64,000 nucleotides of DNA. Source: Pseudomonas sp. SCB32. Lineage in GTDB: Bacteria > Pseudomonadota > Gammaproteobacteria > Pseudomonadales > Pseudomonadaceae. Where the stretch lies: the NCBI RefSeq assembly GCF_009189165.1, contig NZ_CP045118.1:5642001-5706000 (forward strand), in the 5' to 3' direction. Numbering within the stretch: position 1 is the stretch's first letter; each line of letters begins with the position of its first letter. The notes beneath the pieces were generated by a model. The model did no database searches. It was not told the origin of the DNA and worked only from the letters and a program-made list of their open reading frames with translations. A program made the position numbers and the translations under genes. This document shows positions 41,451 to 50,282 of this stretch, one piece after another.

Positions 41451-42194
41451 ATGCGCCTGCGAATCCTTTCCGACCTGCACCACGAACACTTCCCCGGTGG
41501 CCGCGAGCTGCCCGAGGCCGAGGCCGACTTGGTGATCCTTGCCGGCGATATCCACGAGCACCTGCAGGGGCTGCATTGGGCCCGCGAGGCGTTTCCCGAC
41601 ACGGAGATCGTCTATGTCGCCGGCAACCACGAGTTCTACCACTCCGACCTGCCGGAGCTGACCCAGGCCATGCGCAATCTGGCCCGCGCACTGGATATTC
41701 ATTTCCTGGAGAACGACGCCGTGGTGCTGGGCGACGTGCGCGTGCTCGGTGCGACCCTGTGGACCGACTTCCAGCTCTACGGCGAACACGGCGCAGAACT
41801 CGCCGTCGAGCAGGCACTGCACCTGATGCCGGACTTCCGTTGCGTGGATTACTTCACCCAGCCCTTCACCCCGGAAATGAGCCGCGATCTCTGCGAGGCT
41901 TCCTGCGAATGGCTGGCGACTGAGCTGGCTCAGCCCTTCGCCGGGCGTACCGTGGTGGTCACCCATCACGCCCCCTGCGGCCGTTCGATTCCCGAGCCGT
42001 ACGTCGGCGACAGCCTGTCGCCGGCCTTCGCCTCCAACCTCGAGTCCCTGGTGGAACGCTGCGACCTGTGGGTGCACGGCCATGTCCACGAGCGTATGGA
42101 CTACCGCATCGGCCATGCTCGGGTGGTGGCCAATCCCGGCGCCTATCCGGGCGAGGACAGTGGCTTCGATCCCTGCTGGGTGATCGACCTCTGA
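41451..42194 (+). CDS. Calcineurin-like metallophosphoesterase
   Basis: 247 residues, single domain. The five metal-binding motifs appear in order: SDLHHEHF, LAGDIHEHL, VAGNHEFYH, VTHHAP and HGHVHE. There is no signal peptide, so it is probably a cytoplasmic phosphodiesterase or phosphatase of unknown substrate. The stop codons of this gene and the convergent esterase are 3 bp apart. Confidence 0.88.
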   Translation: MRLRILSDLHHEHFPGGRELPEAEADLVILAGDIHEHLQGLHWAREAFPDTEIVYVAGNHEFYHSDLPELTQAMRNLARALDIHFLENDAVVLGDVRVLGATLWTDFQLYGEHGAELAVEQALHLMPDFRCVDYFTQPFTPEMSRDLCEASCEWLATELAQPFAGRTVVVTHHAPCGRSIPEPYVGDSLSPAFASNLESLVERCDLWVHGHVHERMDYRIGHARVVANPGAYPGEDSGFDPCWVIDL

Positions 42195-42197
42195 CCC

Positions 42198-43166
42198 TCA
42201 GTGCGGCAGTTCGCTGAAGAACCGCCAGATCTCCGCCGGGCCATCCAGCTGCGGATCAGCCAGCCCCAGCAGGCGCGGCGCGCGGTACAGCGGTTGCGGC
42301 AGCAGGTGCCCGCCGCCGTGCACCGTGACCAGTTCCACGGGCGCCGCGCCGGCCGTGCTCCAGCGCTGCCGCTCGGTCCAGACCGGCCCGACCGAGGTCA
42401 ACCGGTCCTGGCGTGGCTGGCCGCTCTGACCATTGCGGCGCGCCAGCGCCAGGGCGGAATCCTCCGCTGACAGCACAGTGCCTCGATTGCCGAAGCCGAA
42501 CAGGGTCACCACGCCGCCCCTGTAGGGGTTGATCGGGTCGCGCGTTCCATTCATCAGCAGCGCAGCCTTGGGTTGCTGCGTGGGCTGGCAGGCGTCGTTC
42601 TCCGCGCTTGGCAGGCTGGCGGCAATCGCGGCCACACCGTCGACCTTGTCGGCAGCATCGACCGCCATGCGCAGCGCCATCTGCCCGCCATTGGAATAGC
42701 CGACGACAAAGACCCTTGCAGGATCGACCCCGCGCTCGCGCTGCAGACGCTCGATCATCGCCGAGAGGAAACCGACATCATCGATGTCCAGGCGCCGCGC
42801 GCTGTAGGTCGCGGCCTTGCGGCAATCGTTCCAGTGCCCCTCGACGCCATCGGGGTAGAGCACCAGGAAGCCGTCGCGGTCGGCCAGTGTATCGAAGCGA
42901 TAGCCGCTGTCGCGGCGCATCCGCTCACCATTGCCCATGGAGCCGTGCAGCACCACCAGCAAGGCTGGCCGCTCGGCCAGATGGCGGGGCGTGTAAAGCA
43001 CGTAGCTGCGCCGCCGTTCGCCCAGGCGGATAGAGGAGTCCTCGCTGGTCCCGCTCAGCGTCGGAAGGTGTCTCAGCTCCCCCGGCAGGTACCACCAGGC
43101 GCCAGCCAGCAGTAGCAGTACGAGCAACGCGATGAGCCCCTGCACGACGCGAATCGTCATACGCAT
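42198..43166 (-). CDS. PHB-depolymerase/LpqC-type esterase with N-terminal membrane anchor
   Basis: 322 residues from the ATG at 43166, which has GAGGAGAAGCGCT before it. An uncleaved-looking hydrophobic segment (about 8-28) anchors or exports the protein. The alpha/beta-hydrolase domain has HGSMGNGERM (oxyanion region), the nucleophile elbow VVGYSNGGQM (GxSxG), LLMNGTRDPINPY and a late His in VHGGGHLLPQP. It is an esterase of the feruloyl-esterase/PHB-depolymerase family; the substrate is unknown. Confidence 0.82.
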   Translation of the reverse strand: MRMTIRVVQGLIALLVLLLLAGAWWYLPGELRHLPTLSGTSEDSSIRLGERRRSYVLYTPRHLAERPALLVVLHGSMGNGERMRRDSGYRFDTLADRDGFLVLYPDGVEGHWNDCRKAATYSARRLDIDDVGFLSAMIERLQRERGVDPARVFVVGYSNGGQMALRMAVDAADKVDGVAAIAASLPSAENDACQPTQQPKAALLMNGTRDPINPYRGGVVTLFGFGNRGTVLSAEDSALALARRNGQSGQPRQDRLTSVGPVWTERQRWSTAGAAPVELVTVHGGGHLLPQPLYRAPRLLGLADPQLDGPAEIWRFFSELPH

Positions 43167-43303
43167 AGCGCTTCTCCTCGCCCGCATCGCGAGCCTGGTG
43201 AACCTCGGCCTTGTTCCAGGACATCACGCGCAGCGGCACTCCATGACAAACTCTAGCCGTCACACTCGAACGTCTTAGTCTTTGGTAACCCGGGAATCCG
43301 AAA

Positions 43304-43699
43304 ATGTTCCGCAGCTCTGCCCTGGCCGTCGCCCTCCTCGCCCTCCTCGCCCTCGGCTGCACCAAACCGCTGATTGCCGCCGAGCCGCTGACCGGCTGCG
43401 CGGCCAAACGGGCCGCGATCGAACGCCAGCTCGAAGAAGCCAGGGTCCATGGCAACAGCAATCAGATCGCCGGCCTGCAAACGGCGCTGGAGAAGGTGAA
43501 GACCTACTGCACCGACGCCGGCCTTGCGCAGGAGCGCAAGCAGCGGGTGCTGGACGCCGAGCAGGACGTCAGCCGGCGTGAAAAGGACCTGCGCAAGGCG
43601 ATGGACAAGGGCGACGCGCAGAAGGTCGAGAAGCGCAAGGACAAGCTGGCCGCAGCCCGCGCCGAGCTGGAGCAGGCCAAGCGCGAACTCGAAGAGTAA
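43304..43699 (+). CDS. DUF1090 (YqjC-like) periplasmic protein
   Basis: 131 residues. After an N-terminal signal peptide (cleavage near LIAA), the protein is a highly charged helical coiled coil. CAAKRAAIERQLEEARVHGN and the later single Cys (KVKTYCTDAG) match the DUF1090/YqjC pattern. The function is unknown; YqjC relatives are small stress-linked periplasmic proteins. It is divergent from the esterase gene across 137 bp. Confidence 0.82.
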   Translation: MFRSSALAVALLALLALGCTKPLIAAEPLTGCAAKRAAIERQLEEARVHGNSNQIAGLQTALEKVKTYCTDAGLAQERKQRVLDAEQDVSRREKDLRKAMDKGDAQKVEKRKDKLAAARAELEQAKRELEE

Positions 43700-43764
43700 G
43701 CCCGGGGACCGGCCTGGCGGCCGGTTCGCGGATAAGAGCAGCTCCTACGGGAGCGAGTGAATTC

Positions 43765-43788
43765 CGTAGGAGCGGGCCATGCCCGCGA
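43765..43788. repeat. REP-like palindrome (GTAGGAGCGGGCC family)
   Basis: CGTAGGAGCGGGCCATGCCC-GCGA stem unit, preceded at about 43731-43760 by a degenerate REP remnant (GCGGATAAGAGCAGCTCCTA). It lies in the gap after the DUF1090 gene. Confidence 0.55.
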
Positions 43789-43821
43789 ATCGCTGACGAA
43801 GTCCGCTCCAACATCGTTTCT

Positions 43822-43897
43822 GGACCCCCGCGTTCGCGGGGATGACGTGTGCGGGAAGGCGACGCACTACACCGTCACTCCCTCGAACGCGGGAGCC
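43822..43897. repeat. Inverted pair of CCCGCGTTCGCGGG-type repeats
   Basis: GGACCCCCGCGTTCGCGGGG (43822-43841) and an inverted relative (43873-43897) make a second repeat family. Related units occur at 60641-60712. The gap 43700-43930 contains only repeats. Confidence 0.6.
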
Positions 43898-43930
43898 TAG
43901 AAGACAATATTTCCTGCAGGAAATGCTGCG

Positions 43931-44398
43931 TCAGAGCGCGCGGAATTTCTTGTGGCAGGCCTCGCAGGCGTCTTCCACCGCGGCGAAGTCCTTGCGCACA
44001 CCCTCAGGCGTCGGCGCGGCGTTGCGGGTGTTCTCGCCCAGCGCGCGGACGGTCTGCTGGAAGGTCTTGGCGTCGGCCTGGAACTCCAGCTGGCGCTGCC
44101 AGATTTCCGCCTTGGCGCGGGTGTCCTTGTTCTCTACCTGATCAGCTGGCGGCTGGGTGCTGGGGAAGTACTGCCAGGGCTTGTCCGCCAGTTCGCCCAG
44201 CTTGGCCGAGCCGGCGCGGAACTTGTCCGCGTCGAACGGGATGCGTCCACGCAACATGCCACCCATGTCTTCGCTGGTCTTGAGCAGCTCCTTGAACACC
44301 ACCTGGCGCTTGGCCTCCGGCGAGTTGGGGTCCAGGCGATGGCAACCGGCGAGCGCCGCGCCGGCGAGCAGCAGAACGAACAGGGTCTTCAGCTTCAT
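43931..44398 (-). CDS. Class II (c556-like) cytochrome c, lipoprotein
   Basis: 155 residues. The lipobox LAGC (Cys19) ends the signal peptide. The body is a four-helix bundle with the haem-binding CEACH at residues 145-149 close to the C-terminus, the defining position of class II cytochromes c. An early Met (MGGMLRG) could be the axial ligand, as in c556. The probable location is the periplasmic face of a membrane. The redox partner is unknown. Confidence 0.85.
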   Translation of the reverse strand: MKLKTLFVLLLAGAALAGCHRLDPNSPEAKRQVVFKELLKTSEDMGGMLRGRIPFDADKFRAGSAKLGELADKPWQYFPSTQPPADQVENKDTRAKAEIWQRQLEFQADAKTFQQTVRALGENTRNAAPTPEGVRKDFAAVEDACEACHKKFRAL

Positions 44399-44536
44399 GG
44401 GGGAACTCTTGTAGGACGGCTAGACACGGAAGCGCCGGATTATCCGCCCCGATCCTCGAATGATCCAGACCATGCAGAAGCGGCTGCGGCCATCCGCCGC
44501 AGGTGCAATGAATCCGTTCAGCCAGCGTTCAGACGC

Positions 44537-44926
44537 TCATCCCGCCGAGCAGATGAACAGCGCGGCGATCAGGCCCATGCCGATGAACCACGCCAGCGAA
44601 CGCAGTGCGGCCAGGTCGGCGAGGTAGAAGATCAGGTAAAGCAGCCGGCTGGTGATCCAGGCGATGGCCAGGCGATCGATGGTCGCAGGCTCCGCGTTGT
44701 TCAGCACCTGAGCGATGATCACCGCCGCGGCGAAGGCTGGCGTCACCTCGAAGCTGTTCATCTGAAAGGCATTGGCGCGCTTGCGGTAACCCTCCAGGGT
44801 GGCCAGGAAGGTACGCGGGTCGTGGTTCTGTCGCGGGCCGAAACCAGAACCGGTGAACTTGGCGATGCCGGTGCCCAGGTAGGGCAGGAAGATCGCGACC
44901 AGAACGCACCAGAAGGCAATGGGCAT
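44537..44926 (-). CDS. MAPEG-family membrane protein
   Basis: 129 residues with four predicted membrane helices. It has the MAPEG pattern ANAFQMNSFEVTPAFAAAVIIA followed by SRLLYLIFYLADLAALRSLAWF. Bacterial members are small glutathione- or eicosanoid-pathway-like proteins of unresolved function. The start MPIAFWCVLVA at 44926 has GGAG before it (GACAAGGCTCCCGCC read in the gene sense is weak), so the exact start is uncertain. Confidence 0.78.
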   Translation of the reverse strand: MPIAFWCVLVAIFLPYLGTGIAKFTGSGFGPRQNHDPRTFLATLEGYRKRANAFQMNSFEVTPAFAAAVIIAQVLNNAEPATIDRLAIAWITSRLLYLIFYLADLAALRSLAWFIGMGLIAALFICSAG

Positions 44927-45025
44927 GGCGGGAGCCTTGTCATGGAGAGGCGCGCAGCTTAGGGGCTGTGCACCGTCCACGTCCTTGACCGCGCGGCCGC
45001 CGGCGGCGACAGCGCGGCCAATGGC

Positions 45026-45979
45026 TCAGCGCAGGACGATCTCGACGCGGCGATTGAGGGAGCGGCCCGCCTCTTCGGCGTTGCTCGCGGCCGGCGCCAG
45101 CGACGCCACGCCATAGGCGCCCAGGCGCTCGGCGGCGATGCCGAAATCACTGCTCAGGGCCTTGGCCACCGCCTCGGCACGACGCCGGGAGAGGTTCAGG
45201 TTGCCATCCAGCGCACCGGCGTTGTCGGTGTGGCCGACGATGTAGACCTTCAACGCCGGGTCGTCCTTGAGCAACTGCGCCATCTGCTCCAGGGCGGGAT
45301 GGGACTCGGCCTTGATCTCGGTCTTGCTGGTGTCGAAATGCACACCGTAGACCGCCACCTTGCCGGTTGCAGCAAGGTCTTTCTTCAAGGTCGCGGCGTC
45401 TTCGACACGCACCTGGTCCTGGGCCATGGCCTGGATATCGACAGTCTCCACCAGCACCGGCGTGTAGCCGCCGGTCACCGGCATGGCCAGCAGCAAGGCA
45501 TAGGTGTCGCCCTCCGGGGCACTGCGCCTGGCCAACAGGTAACGGCTGTCCTCACCGAAGTAGGCATCGCCGGAGAAGCCATTGGGCACCACCTTGCCGC
45601 TGTTGAACACCATCGAGTTGAGCGAGCGGCCACATTCGTCGCTGCCCTTGCAGGCGAACAGGGGTTCGAACCCCTTGGCGCCGATGGACTTCTCGTAGTT
45701 GCGGATCACTTCCAGCGGGCTCTTCTGCCCCGGAACGCGATAGTTGATGAAGGTGATCCTGCCTTCCAGACGCAGGACGTTGCTGTCGTCCAGCTTGCCC
45801 TCGTCATCGATCTTCGCCTTGGGCAGCAGGGCTTCGTCGAAATCGATCTGCTTGTAGCGACTGATCTCTGCGGTGCCGAAGCGCCCGATCAGTGGATGAT
45901 CGGCGGAACCTTCGACATCTGCGGCCTGGGCGACGCCAGCGAGCAGGGAAAGGGTCAGGGCGGTGAGCAGTGGGCGCAT
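45026..45979 (-). CDS. OmpA-family outer-membrane/periplasmic protein
   Basis: 317 residues. A signal peptide (cleavage near AQA/ADVEG) is followed by a middle region of unknown fold (about 25-190). The C-terminal OmpA domain (about 200-317) has YGVHFDTSKTEIK, VYIVGHTDNAGAL, NLNLSRRRAEAVAKAL and the final NRRVEIVLR, which together bind peptidoglycan non-covalently. The middle region is of the DUF4892/OmpA type by eye. It is monocistronic. Confidence 0.85.
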   Translation of the reverse strand: MRPLLTALTLSLLAGVAQAADVEGSADHPLIGRFGTAEISRYKQIDFDEALLPKAKIDDEGKLDDSNVLRLEGRITFINYRVPGQKSPLEVIRNYEKSIGAKGFEPLFACKGSDECGRSLNSMVFNSGKVVPNGFSGDAYFGEDSRYLLARRSAPEGDTYALLLAMPVTGGYTPVLVETVDIQAMAQDQVRVEDAATLKKDLAATGKVAVYGVHFDTSKTEIKAESHPALEQMAQLLKDDPALKVYIVGHTDNAGALDGNLNLSRRRAEAVAKALSSDFGIAAERLGAYGVASLAPAASNAEEAGRSLNRRVEIVLR

Positions 45980-46048
45980 GGGACTTCCTCCGTGAAATCT
46001 GAAGGCGCCATCCTACAGACACCCCGGTGACGGAAGCATGTCCGTCCG

Positions 46049-46879
46049 TCACAACTTCATCACCAGCATCCCCGCCAGCACCAGGCTGCAGGCAGCCAGT
46101 CGCGGCACGCCGAACGGCTCCTTGAGGAAGCGCATGCCGAACAGCACCACCAGCAGCACGCTGGTCTCGCGCAGGGCGGCGGCCTCGGCGATGGAGCCCA
46201 GTTGCATGGCCCAGAGCACCAGACCGTAGCTGAGCAGCACACAAAGCCCGACGCCGATACCGAGCTTCCAGTCGCTGATCCAGAATTTCGCGAAGGCACG
46301 GGTGCGCCCAACCACCGCCACCAGCGGGAATGGCAGGCCGGAGAGCAGCGAGAGCCAGACGAGGTAGTCCAGCGGACGAGGCCAGAGCTTCAGCGCGTTG
46401 CCGTCGGTCCAGGTGTAGCTGCCGATGCACAGCCCCATCAGCAGCACGGTGGGATAAGCGATCCACGGCAGCTTCGAACCGCCGCCGCCCTTGAGCAGGA
46501 ACAGCATGCCGACCGGGATCAGCAGGATGCCGAGGATCTGCTTGACGGTGAGATGTTCGCCGCCGAAGTACAGGGTCAGCGCCAGCACCACCAATGGCGA
46601 GAGCCCGCGCATCAGCGGATAGACCAAGCCCAGGTCGCCGACCTTGTAGGCCTGGATCAGCAGTACCCGATAGACCAGCTGCAAGGACACGGCAGCCAGC
46701 AGCCACGGCCAGACCTCGGCGGGCGGCATTTCGATCCAGGGCAGCAGGGCAAGCGCGGCGCCCAGGCCGACGATGTCCATGCAGGCGACCACCAGCAGGC
46801 GGTCATTGCTGAATTTGACGAGGGTGTTCCAGGTGGCGTGCAGCAGGGCGGCCAGCAGCACCAGGGTAGTGGCGAGCAC
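46049..46879 (-). CDS. EamA/DMT-family transporter
   Basis: 276 residues, about ten membrane helices in two EamA repeats. Features are HATWNTLVKFSNDR near the start, GLVYPLMRGLSPLVVL, and in the second half RETSVLLVVLFGMRFLKEPF. The family exports or imports small metabolites; the substrate is unknown. The GTG at 46879 was chosen because AGGAG lies 7 nt upstream; longer in-frame starts lack a ribosome site. That ribosome site is part of a perfect 16-bp palindrome. Confidence 0.8.
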   Translation of the reverse strand: MLATTLVLLAALLHATWNTLVKFSNDRLLVVACMDIVGLGAALALLPWIEMPPAEVWPWLLAAVSLQLVYRVLLIQAYKVGDLGLVYPLMRGLSPLVVLALTLYFGGEHLTVKQILGILLIPVGMLFLLKGGGGSKLPWIAYPTVLLMGLCIGSYTWTDGNALKLWPRPLDYLVWLSLLSGLPFPLVAVVGRTRAFAKFWISDWKLGIGVGLCVLLSYGLVLWAMQLGSIAEAAALRETSVLLVVLFGMRFLKEPFGVPRLAACSLVLAGMLVMKL

Positions 46880-46888
46880 GGAAAGACT

Positions 46889-46904
46889 CCTGGTATATAC
46901 CAGG
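46889..46904. promoter_or_regulatory. Palindrome CCTGGTATATACCAGG over the DMT-transporter ribosome site
   Basis: Perfect 16-bp palindrome whose last three bases (minus strand) belong to the AGGAG ribosome site. The core TGGTATATACCA resembles FadR-subfamily GntR operators (TGGT...ACCA). It could be an operator or an RNA hairpin hiding the ribosome site. Confidence 0.45.
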
Positions 46905-47022
46905 CCGATTCTACCCTGAGCGCCCCTGTCGGCGGCAAGCACCCTCGTTTTCGGACATTTCCCGCTGCTTCCTCGGCGAGAACTGGCCTAGACTGGGCAT
47001 TTCCGCCCGCACGAGCCCCGTC

Positions 47023-47637
47023 ATGCCACGTCTGATCAAGTTCCTGACCTGCTACATCCTCGTCACCCTGCTCTCCGGCTGTGGCTATAACGCCATGCAG
47101 GCCGGCGACGAACAGGTGAAGGCCGCCTGGTCGGAAGTCCTCAACCAGTACCAGCGCCGCGCCGACCTGGTACCCAACCTGGTCAGTACCGTGAAGGGCT
47201 ACGCCTCCCATGAAGCCAGCGTGCTGACCCAGGTGACCGAGGCTCGCGCCAAGGTCGGCAGCACCACGCTCAATGCCGACCAGCTCGGCGACGAGGCCGC
47301 AGTGAAGCGCTTCCAGCAGGCCCAGGGCGAGCTCAGCTCCGCCCTCTCGCGCCTGCTGGTGGTCACCGAGAACTACCCGCAACTCAAGGCCGACGGTCTG
47401 TTCAAGGACCTGCTGACCCAGCTCGAAGGCACCGAGAACCGCATTACCGTCGCCCGTGGCCGCTACGTGAAGTCGGTGCAGGCGTACAACGTGCTGATCC
47501 GCCAGTTCCCGGCAGTGATCACCGCAAAAGTCCTCGGCTATCAGCCCAAGGCCAACTTCAGCGTGGAGAACGAAGCCGCCATCTCCACCGCGCCTAAAGT
47601 GGACTTCGGCAACGCCCCGGCGCAGCCCGCACAATGA
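47023..47637 (+). CDS. LemA-family lipoprotein
   Basis: 204 residues. The lipobox LLSGC (Cys20) ends the signal peptide. The body is the LemA helical bundle, with VKAAWSEVLNQYQRRADLVP, then LVSTVKGYASHE, LSALSRLLVVTENYPQLKA-like and ENRITVARGRYVKSVQAYN. LemA proteins occur widely beside TPM-domain proteins, as here, where the next gene overlaps by 4 bp. Their shared function in the envelope is unresolved. Confidence 0.9.
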   Translation: MPRLIKFLTCYILVTLLSGCGYNAMQAGDEQVKAAWSEVLNQYQRRADLVPNLVSTVKGYASHEASVLTQVTEARAKVGSTTLNADQLGDEAAVKRFQQAQGELSSALSRLLVVTENYPQLKADGLFKDLLTQLEGTENRITVARGRYVKSVQAYNVLIRQFPAVITAKVLGYQPKANFSVENEAAISTAPKVDFGNAPAQPAQ

Positions 47638-48626
47638 CCCTGCCGCGCTTGCTGCTGGCCGCCCTGCTGCTGTGCTGGGCGGCCGTGCTGCAGGCGGCGC
47701 CGGTTGCCATCCCGCCGCTCAGCGCCCGCGTCACCGACCTCACCCAGACCCTCGACGCGGGCCAGCGCGCACAGCTGGAAAGCCAGCTCGCCGGCCTTGA
47801 ACAGCGCAAGGGCGCACAAATCGCCGTGTTGCTGATCCCCACCACCGGCGAGGACAGCATCGAGGACTACGCGGTACGCGCCTTCGAGCAGTGGAAGCTG
47901 GGCCGCAAGGGCGTGGACGACGGCGTGCTGCTGGTGGTCGCCAAGAATGACCACGCGCTGCGTATCGAGGTCGGCTACGGGCTGGAAGGCACCATCACTG
48001 ACGTACAGGCCGGGCGCATCATCCGCGACGCCATAGTCCCGCACTTCAAGACCGGTGATTTCGCCGGCGGCATCCAGGCCGGCGTGGACAGTCTGGTCGC
48101 ACTGATCGAGCCCGCAGCAACGGCCGATACCCGCTCTGCGCAGAACGCTGCGGAGCTGACGCAACCCGCTGTTCCGACGACGAACTACAGCGACGCTTAC
48201 TCCTCTCGCAATGCCCAGGAGCCTGAAGTCATCCCGCCCGTACGCCTGCTGGGCATGCTCGGCCTGCTGGTTGGTGTCCCGCTGCTCGGCCTGCTGCTGC
48301 CGGTGCAGTGGATGCGCCAGCGCAGCATGGGTCGCTATCTGCTGTGCAGCCTGGTGGTTGGCGGCGCGGCTTCGGCAGTGCTGCTGGTCAGCGAGGCGAA
48401 CCCCGACGCGTTGCAGCATCAACTGGTCGGCGCCATCTCGATCCCGCTGGTGCTCTACATCTTCTTCCTGCCACCGATGTGGCTGACCTCGGGCGTACTG
48501 CAGTTGCTGCTGATGATCATCAGCTCGATCGGCCGTGGCGGTGGTGGTCGTGGGGGCGGTGGGGGCGGGGGATTTCGTGGCGGCGGTGGCTCCAGCGGCG
48601 GTGGCGGGGCCTCCGGCCGCTGGTAA
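47634..48626 (+). CDS. TPM-domain (YgcG-like) membrane protein with Gly-rich tail
   Basis: 330 residues. A signal peptide is followed by a periplasmic TPM domain (about 25-165: VTDLTQTLDAGQRAQLESQL, VLLIPTTGEDSIEDYA, RIEVGYGLEGTITD). Three or four membrane helices (about 205-300) follow, then a terminal Gly/Arg/Ser run from about residue 300. This is the usual YgcG architecture. It overlaps lemA by 4 bp (ATGA), so the two are translationally coupled and probably act together. Confidence 0.88.
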   Translation: MTLPRLLLAALLLCWAAVLQAAPVAIPPLSARVTDLTQTLDAGQRAQLESQLAGLEQRKGAQIAVLLIPTTGEDSIEDYAVRAFEQWKLGRKGVDDGVLLVVAKNDHALRIEVGYGLEGTITDVQAGRIIRDAIVPHFKTGDFAGGIQAGVDSLVALIEPAATADTRSAQNAAELTQPAVPTTNYSDAYSSRNAQEPEVIPPVRLLGMLGLLVGVPLLGLLLPVQWMRQRSMGRYLLCSLVVGGAASAVLLVSEANPDALQHQLVGAISIPLVLYIFFLPPMWLTSGVLQLLLMIISSIGRGGGGRGGGGGGGFRGGGGSSGGGGASGRW

Positions 48627-48632
48627 CCGGCC

Positions 48633-49409
48633 TTACAGTGCGGCGACGCCCTGTTCTTCCTCGCGGATCGAGCGCAGCACCTGGCGCTGCAGCTCGATGA
48701 ACTCGGCACTGGCGGCCATGTCCTCATGGCGCGGGCGACCGAGCTTCACTTCGAAGGTGGTCTTGATCCGCCCCGGCCCCAGGCCCATCACCACGATGCG
48801 GTCGGACAGGTAGACCGCCTCTTCCACGTCGTGGGTAACGAACATCACCGTCAGCCGGTGGGTTTCCCAGATGCGCGTGAGCAGCTCCTGCATCTGGTGG
48901 CGGGTCATCGCATCCAGCGCGCCGAAGGGCTCGTCCATCAGCAGGATCTTCGGCCGGTACGACAGCGCCCGGGCGATCGCCACGCGCTGCTTCATACCGC
49001 CGGACAACTCGTTCGGGTAGGCCTCGGCGAACTTCGTCAGTTTCACCAGTTCCAGGTGCTCGTCGGCGATCTCGCGGCACTGCGCGCGGGACAGGCCGGC
49101 GGCCTTGAGGGCGAACTCGACGTTCTGCCGCGCGGTGAGCCAGGGCAGCAGGGTGTAGGACTGGAACACCACGCCACGGTCCAGGCCCGGCCCAGTGATC
49201 GGCACGCCATCCACCTTCACGCTGCCGCTGTCGAATTCCTCCAGGCCGGCGGCGATGGATAGCAATGTGCTCTTGCCGCAGCCCGACGTGCCGACGATGG
49301 AAACGAACTCGTTGTCCGCCAGCGTCAGGTCGATGTTGCGCAGCACCTCGCGGCGCGCCTTGCCGACCGCGAAACTCTTGTTCAGGCCGGAGATTTCCAA
49401 AGTCGCCAT
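48633..49409 (-). CDS. ABC transporter ATPase, sulfonate/nitrate/taurine type
   Basis: 258 residues. Walker A GTSGCGKSTLL, Q-loop SYTLLPW, signature [15 protein letters not shown], Walker B ILLMDEPFGALD and the switch His in VTHDVEEAVYL are complete. It powers the import system with the two genes upstream and is close to the SsuB/TauB/NrtD group. It overlaps the permease gene by one base. Confidence 0.92.
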   Translation of the reverse strand: MATLEISGLNKSFAVGKARREVLRNIDLTLADNEFVSIVGTSGCGKSTLLSIAAGLEEFDSGSVKVDGVPITGPGLDRGVVFQSYTLLPWLTARQNVEFALKAAGLSRAQCREIADEHLELVKLTKFAEAYPNELSGGMKQRVAIARALSYRPKILLMDEPFGALDAMTRHQMQELLTRIWETHRLTVMFVTHDVEEAVYLSDRIVVMGLGPGRIKTTFEVKLGRPRHEDMAASAEFIELQRQVLRSIREEEQGVAAL

Positions 49410-50215
49410 CAGTTGCGCCTCCGGTTGTAGCGGAACAGGACCTTCTCGCCGGCGCGCATGGCCTGGTCGGTGATCAGGCCGAGGAAGCCGAGCAGCAGGA
49501 TGTAGCCGATGATGGTGTCGGTCTGGAAGAAGCGCTGGGACACGGTGATGCGGTAGCCCAGGCCCGAGGTGGCGGCCACCAGCTCGGCCAGCACCAGCCA
49601 GGTCCAGGCCCAGCCGAGGCTGATCCGCAGGGCATCCCAGATACCCGGCAGCGCACTGGGCAGGACGATCTTCAGGAGAATGCGGCGATCCGGCATGCCG
49701 AGCGTTCGGCCGAGGCCGACGAAGTCCGCCGGCACGCGCTTGATGGCGTCCATCACCATCAGCACCTGCTGGAAGAAGGTGCCGATCCAGATGATGAGGA
49801 ATTTCTGGAAGTCACTGGTGCCGGCCCAGAGGATGGTCAGCGGGACGAAGGCGACCACCGGCATGTAGCGCACGAAGTCCACCAGCGGCTCGGTGGCGGC
49901 CTTCCAGAAGCCGTAGCAGCCGGCGAACACGCCGATCACGATGGACATCGCCGAGGACACCAGGAAGGCCACGGCGATGCGGTACACACTGACCTTCAGG
50001 TCCGCCCACAGGGTACCGTCGGCGGCCAGCTTGAGCATGCGCACCCAGACGTCACCGGGCGTCGGCAGGAAGATCTTCGGCACCGCACCGCTGGCACCGG
50101 CCAGCCACCAGAGCAGCGCCAGCAGGACGAACACGGCGCCGCCGATGAGCAGGAAGTGACGCTGCGCGATCGGCTTGCCGATGGTGAACAGCGGGTTGGA
50201 TTTGCGGGCTTTCAT
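49409..50215 (-). CDS. ABC transporter permease, sulfonate/nitrate/taurine type
   Basis: 268 residues with six predicted membrane helices. The EAA-type loop is in LGRTLGMPDRRILLKIVLPSALPGIWDALRISL, which contacts the ATPase. It resembles SsuC/TauC. It lies between the ATPase (1-bp overlap) and the binding protein (67-bp gap with a hairpin). Confidence 0.92.
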   Translation of the reverse strand: MKARKSNPLFTIGKPIAQRHFLLIGGAVFVLLALLWWLAGASGAVPKIFLPTPGDVWVRMLKLAADGTLWADLKVSVYRIAVAFLVSSAMSIVIGVFAGCYGFWKAATEPLVDFVRYMPVVAFVPLTILWAGTSDFQKFLIIWIGTFFQQVLMVMDAIKRVPADFVGLGRTLGMPDRRILLKIVLPSALPGIWDALRISLGWAWTWLVLAELVAATSGLGYRITVSQRFFQTDTIIGYILLLGFLGLITDQAMRAGEKVLFRYNRRRN

Positions 50216-50239
50216 GTCGGGCTCGTCGAACGGAGAAAG

Positions 50240-50268
50240 ACGCGCGCCGGCTCAGGGCCTGCGCGCGT
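50240..50268 (-). other. Intercistronic hairpin between binding-protein and permease genes
   Basis: ACGCGCGC (50240-50247) and GCGCGCGT (50261-50268) enclose a smaller GGC/GCC stem. Such hairpins commonly protect the more abundant binding-protein message from 3' decay. Confidence 0.5.
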
Positions 50269-50282
50269 GGTGCATCAGAAGA

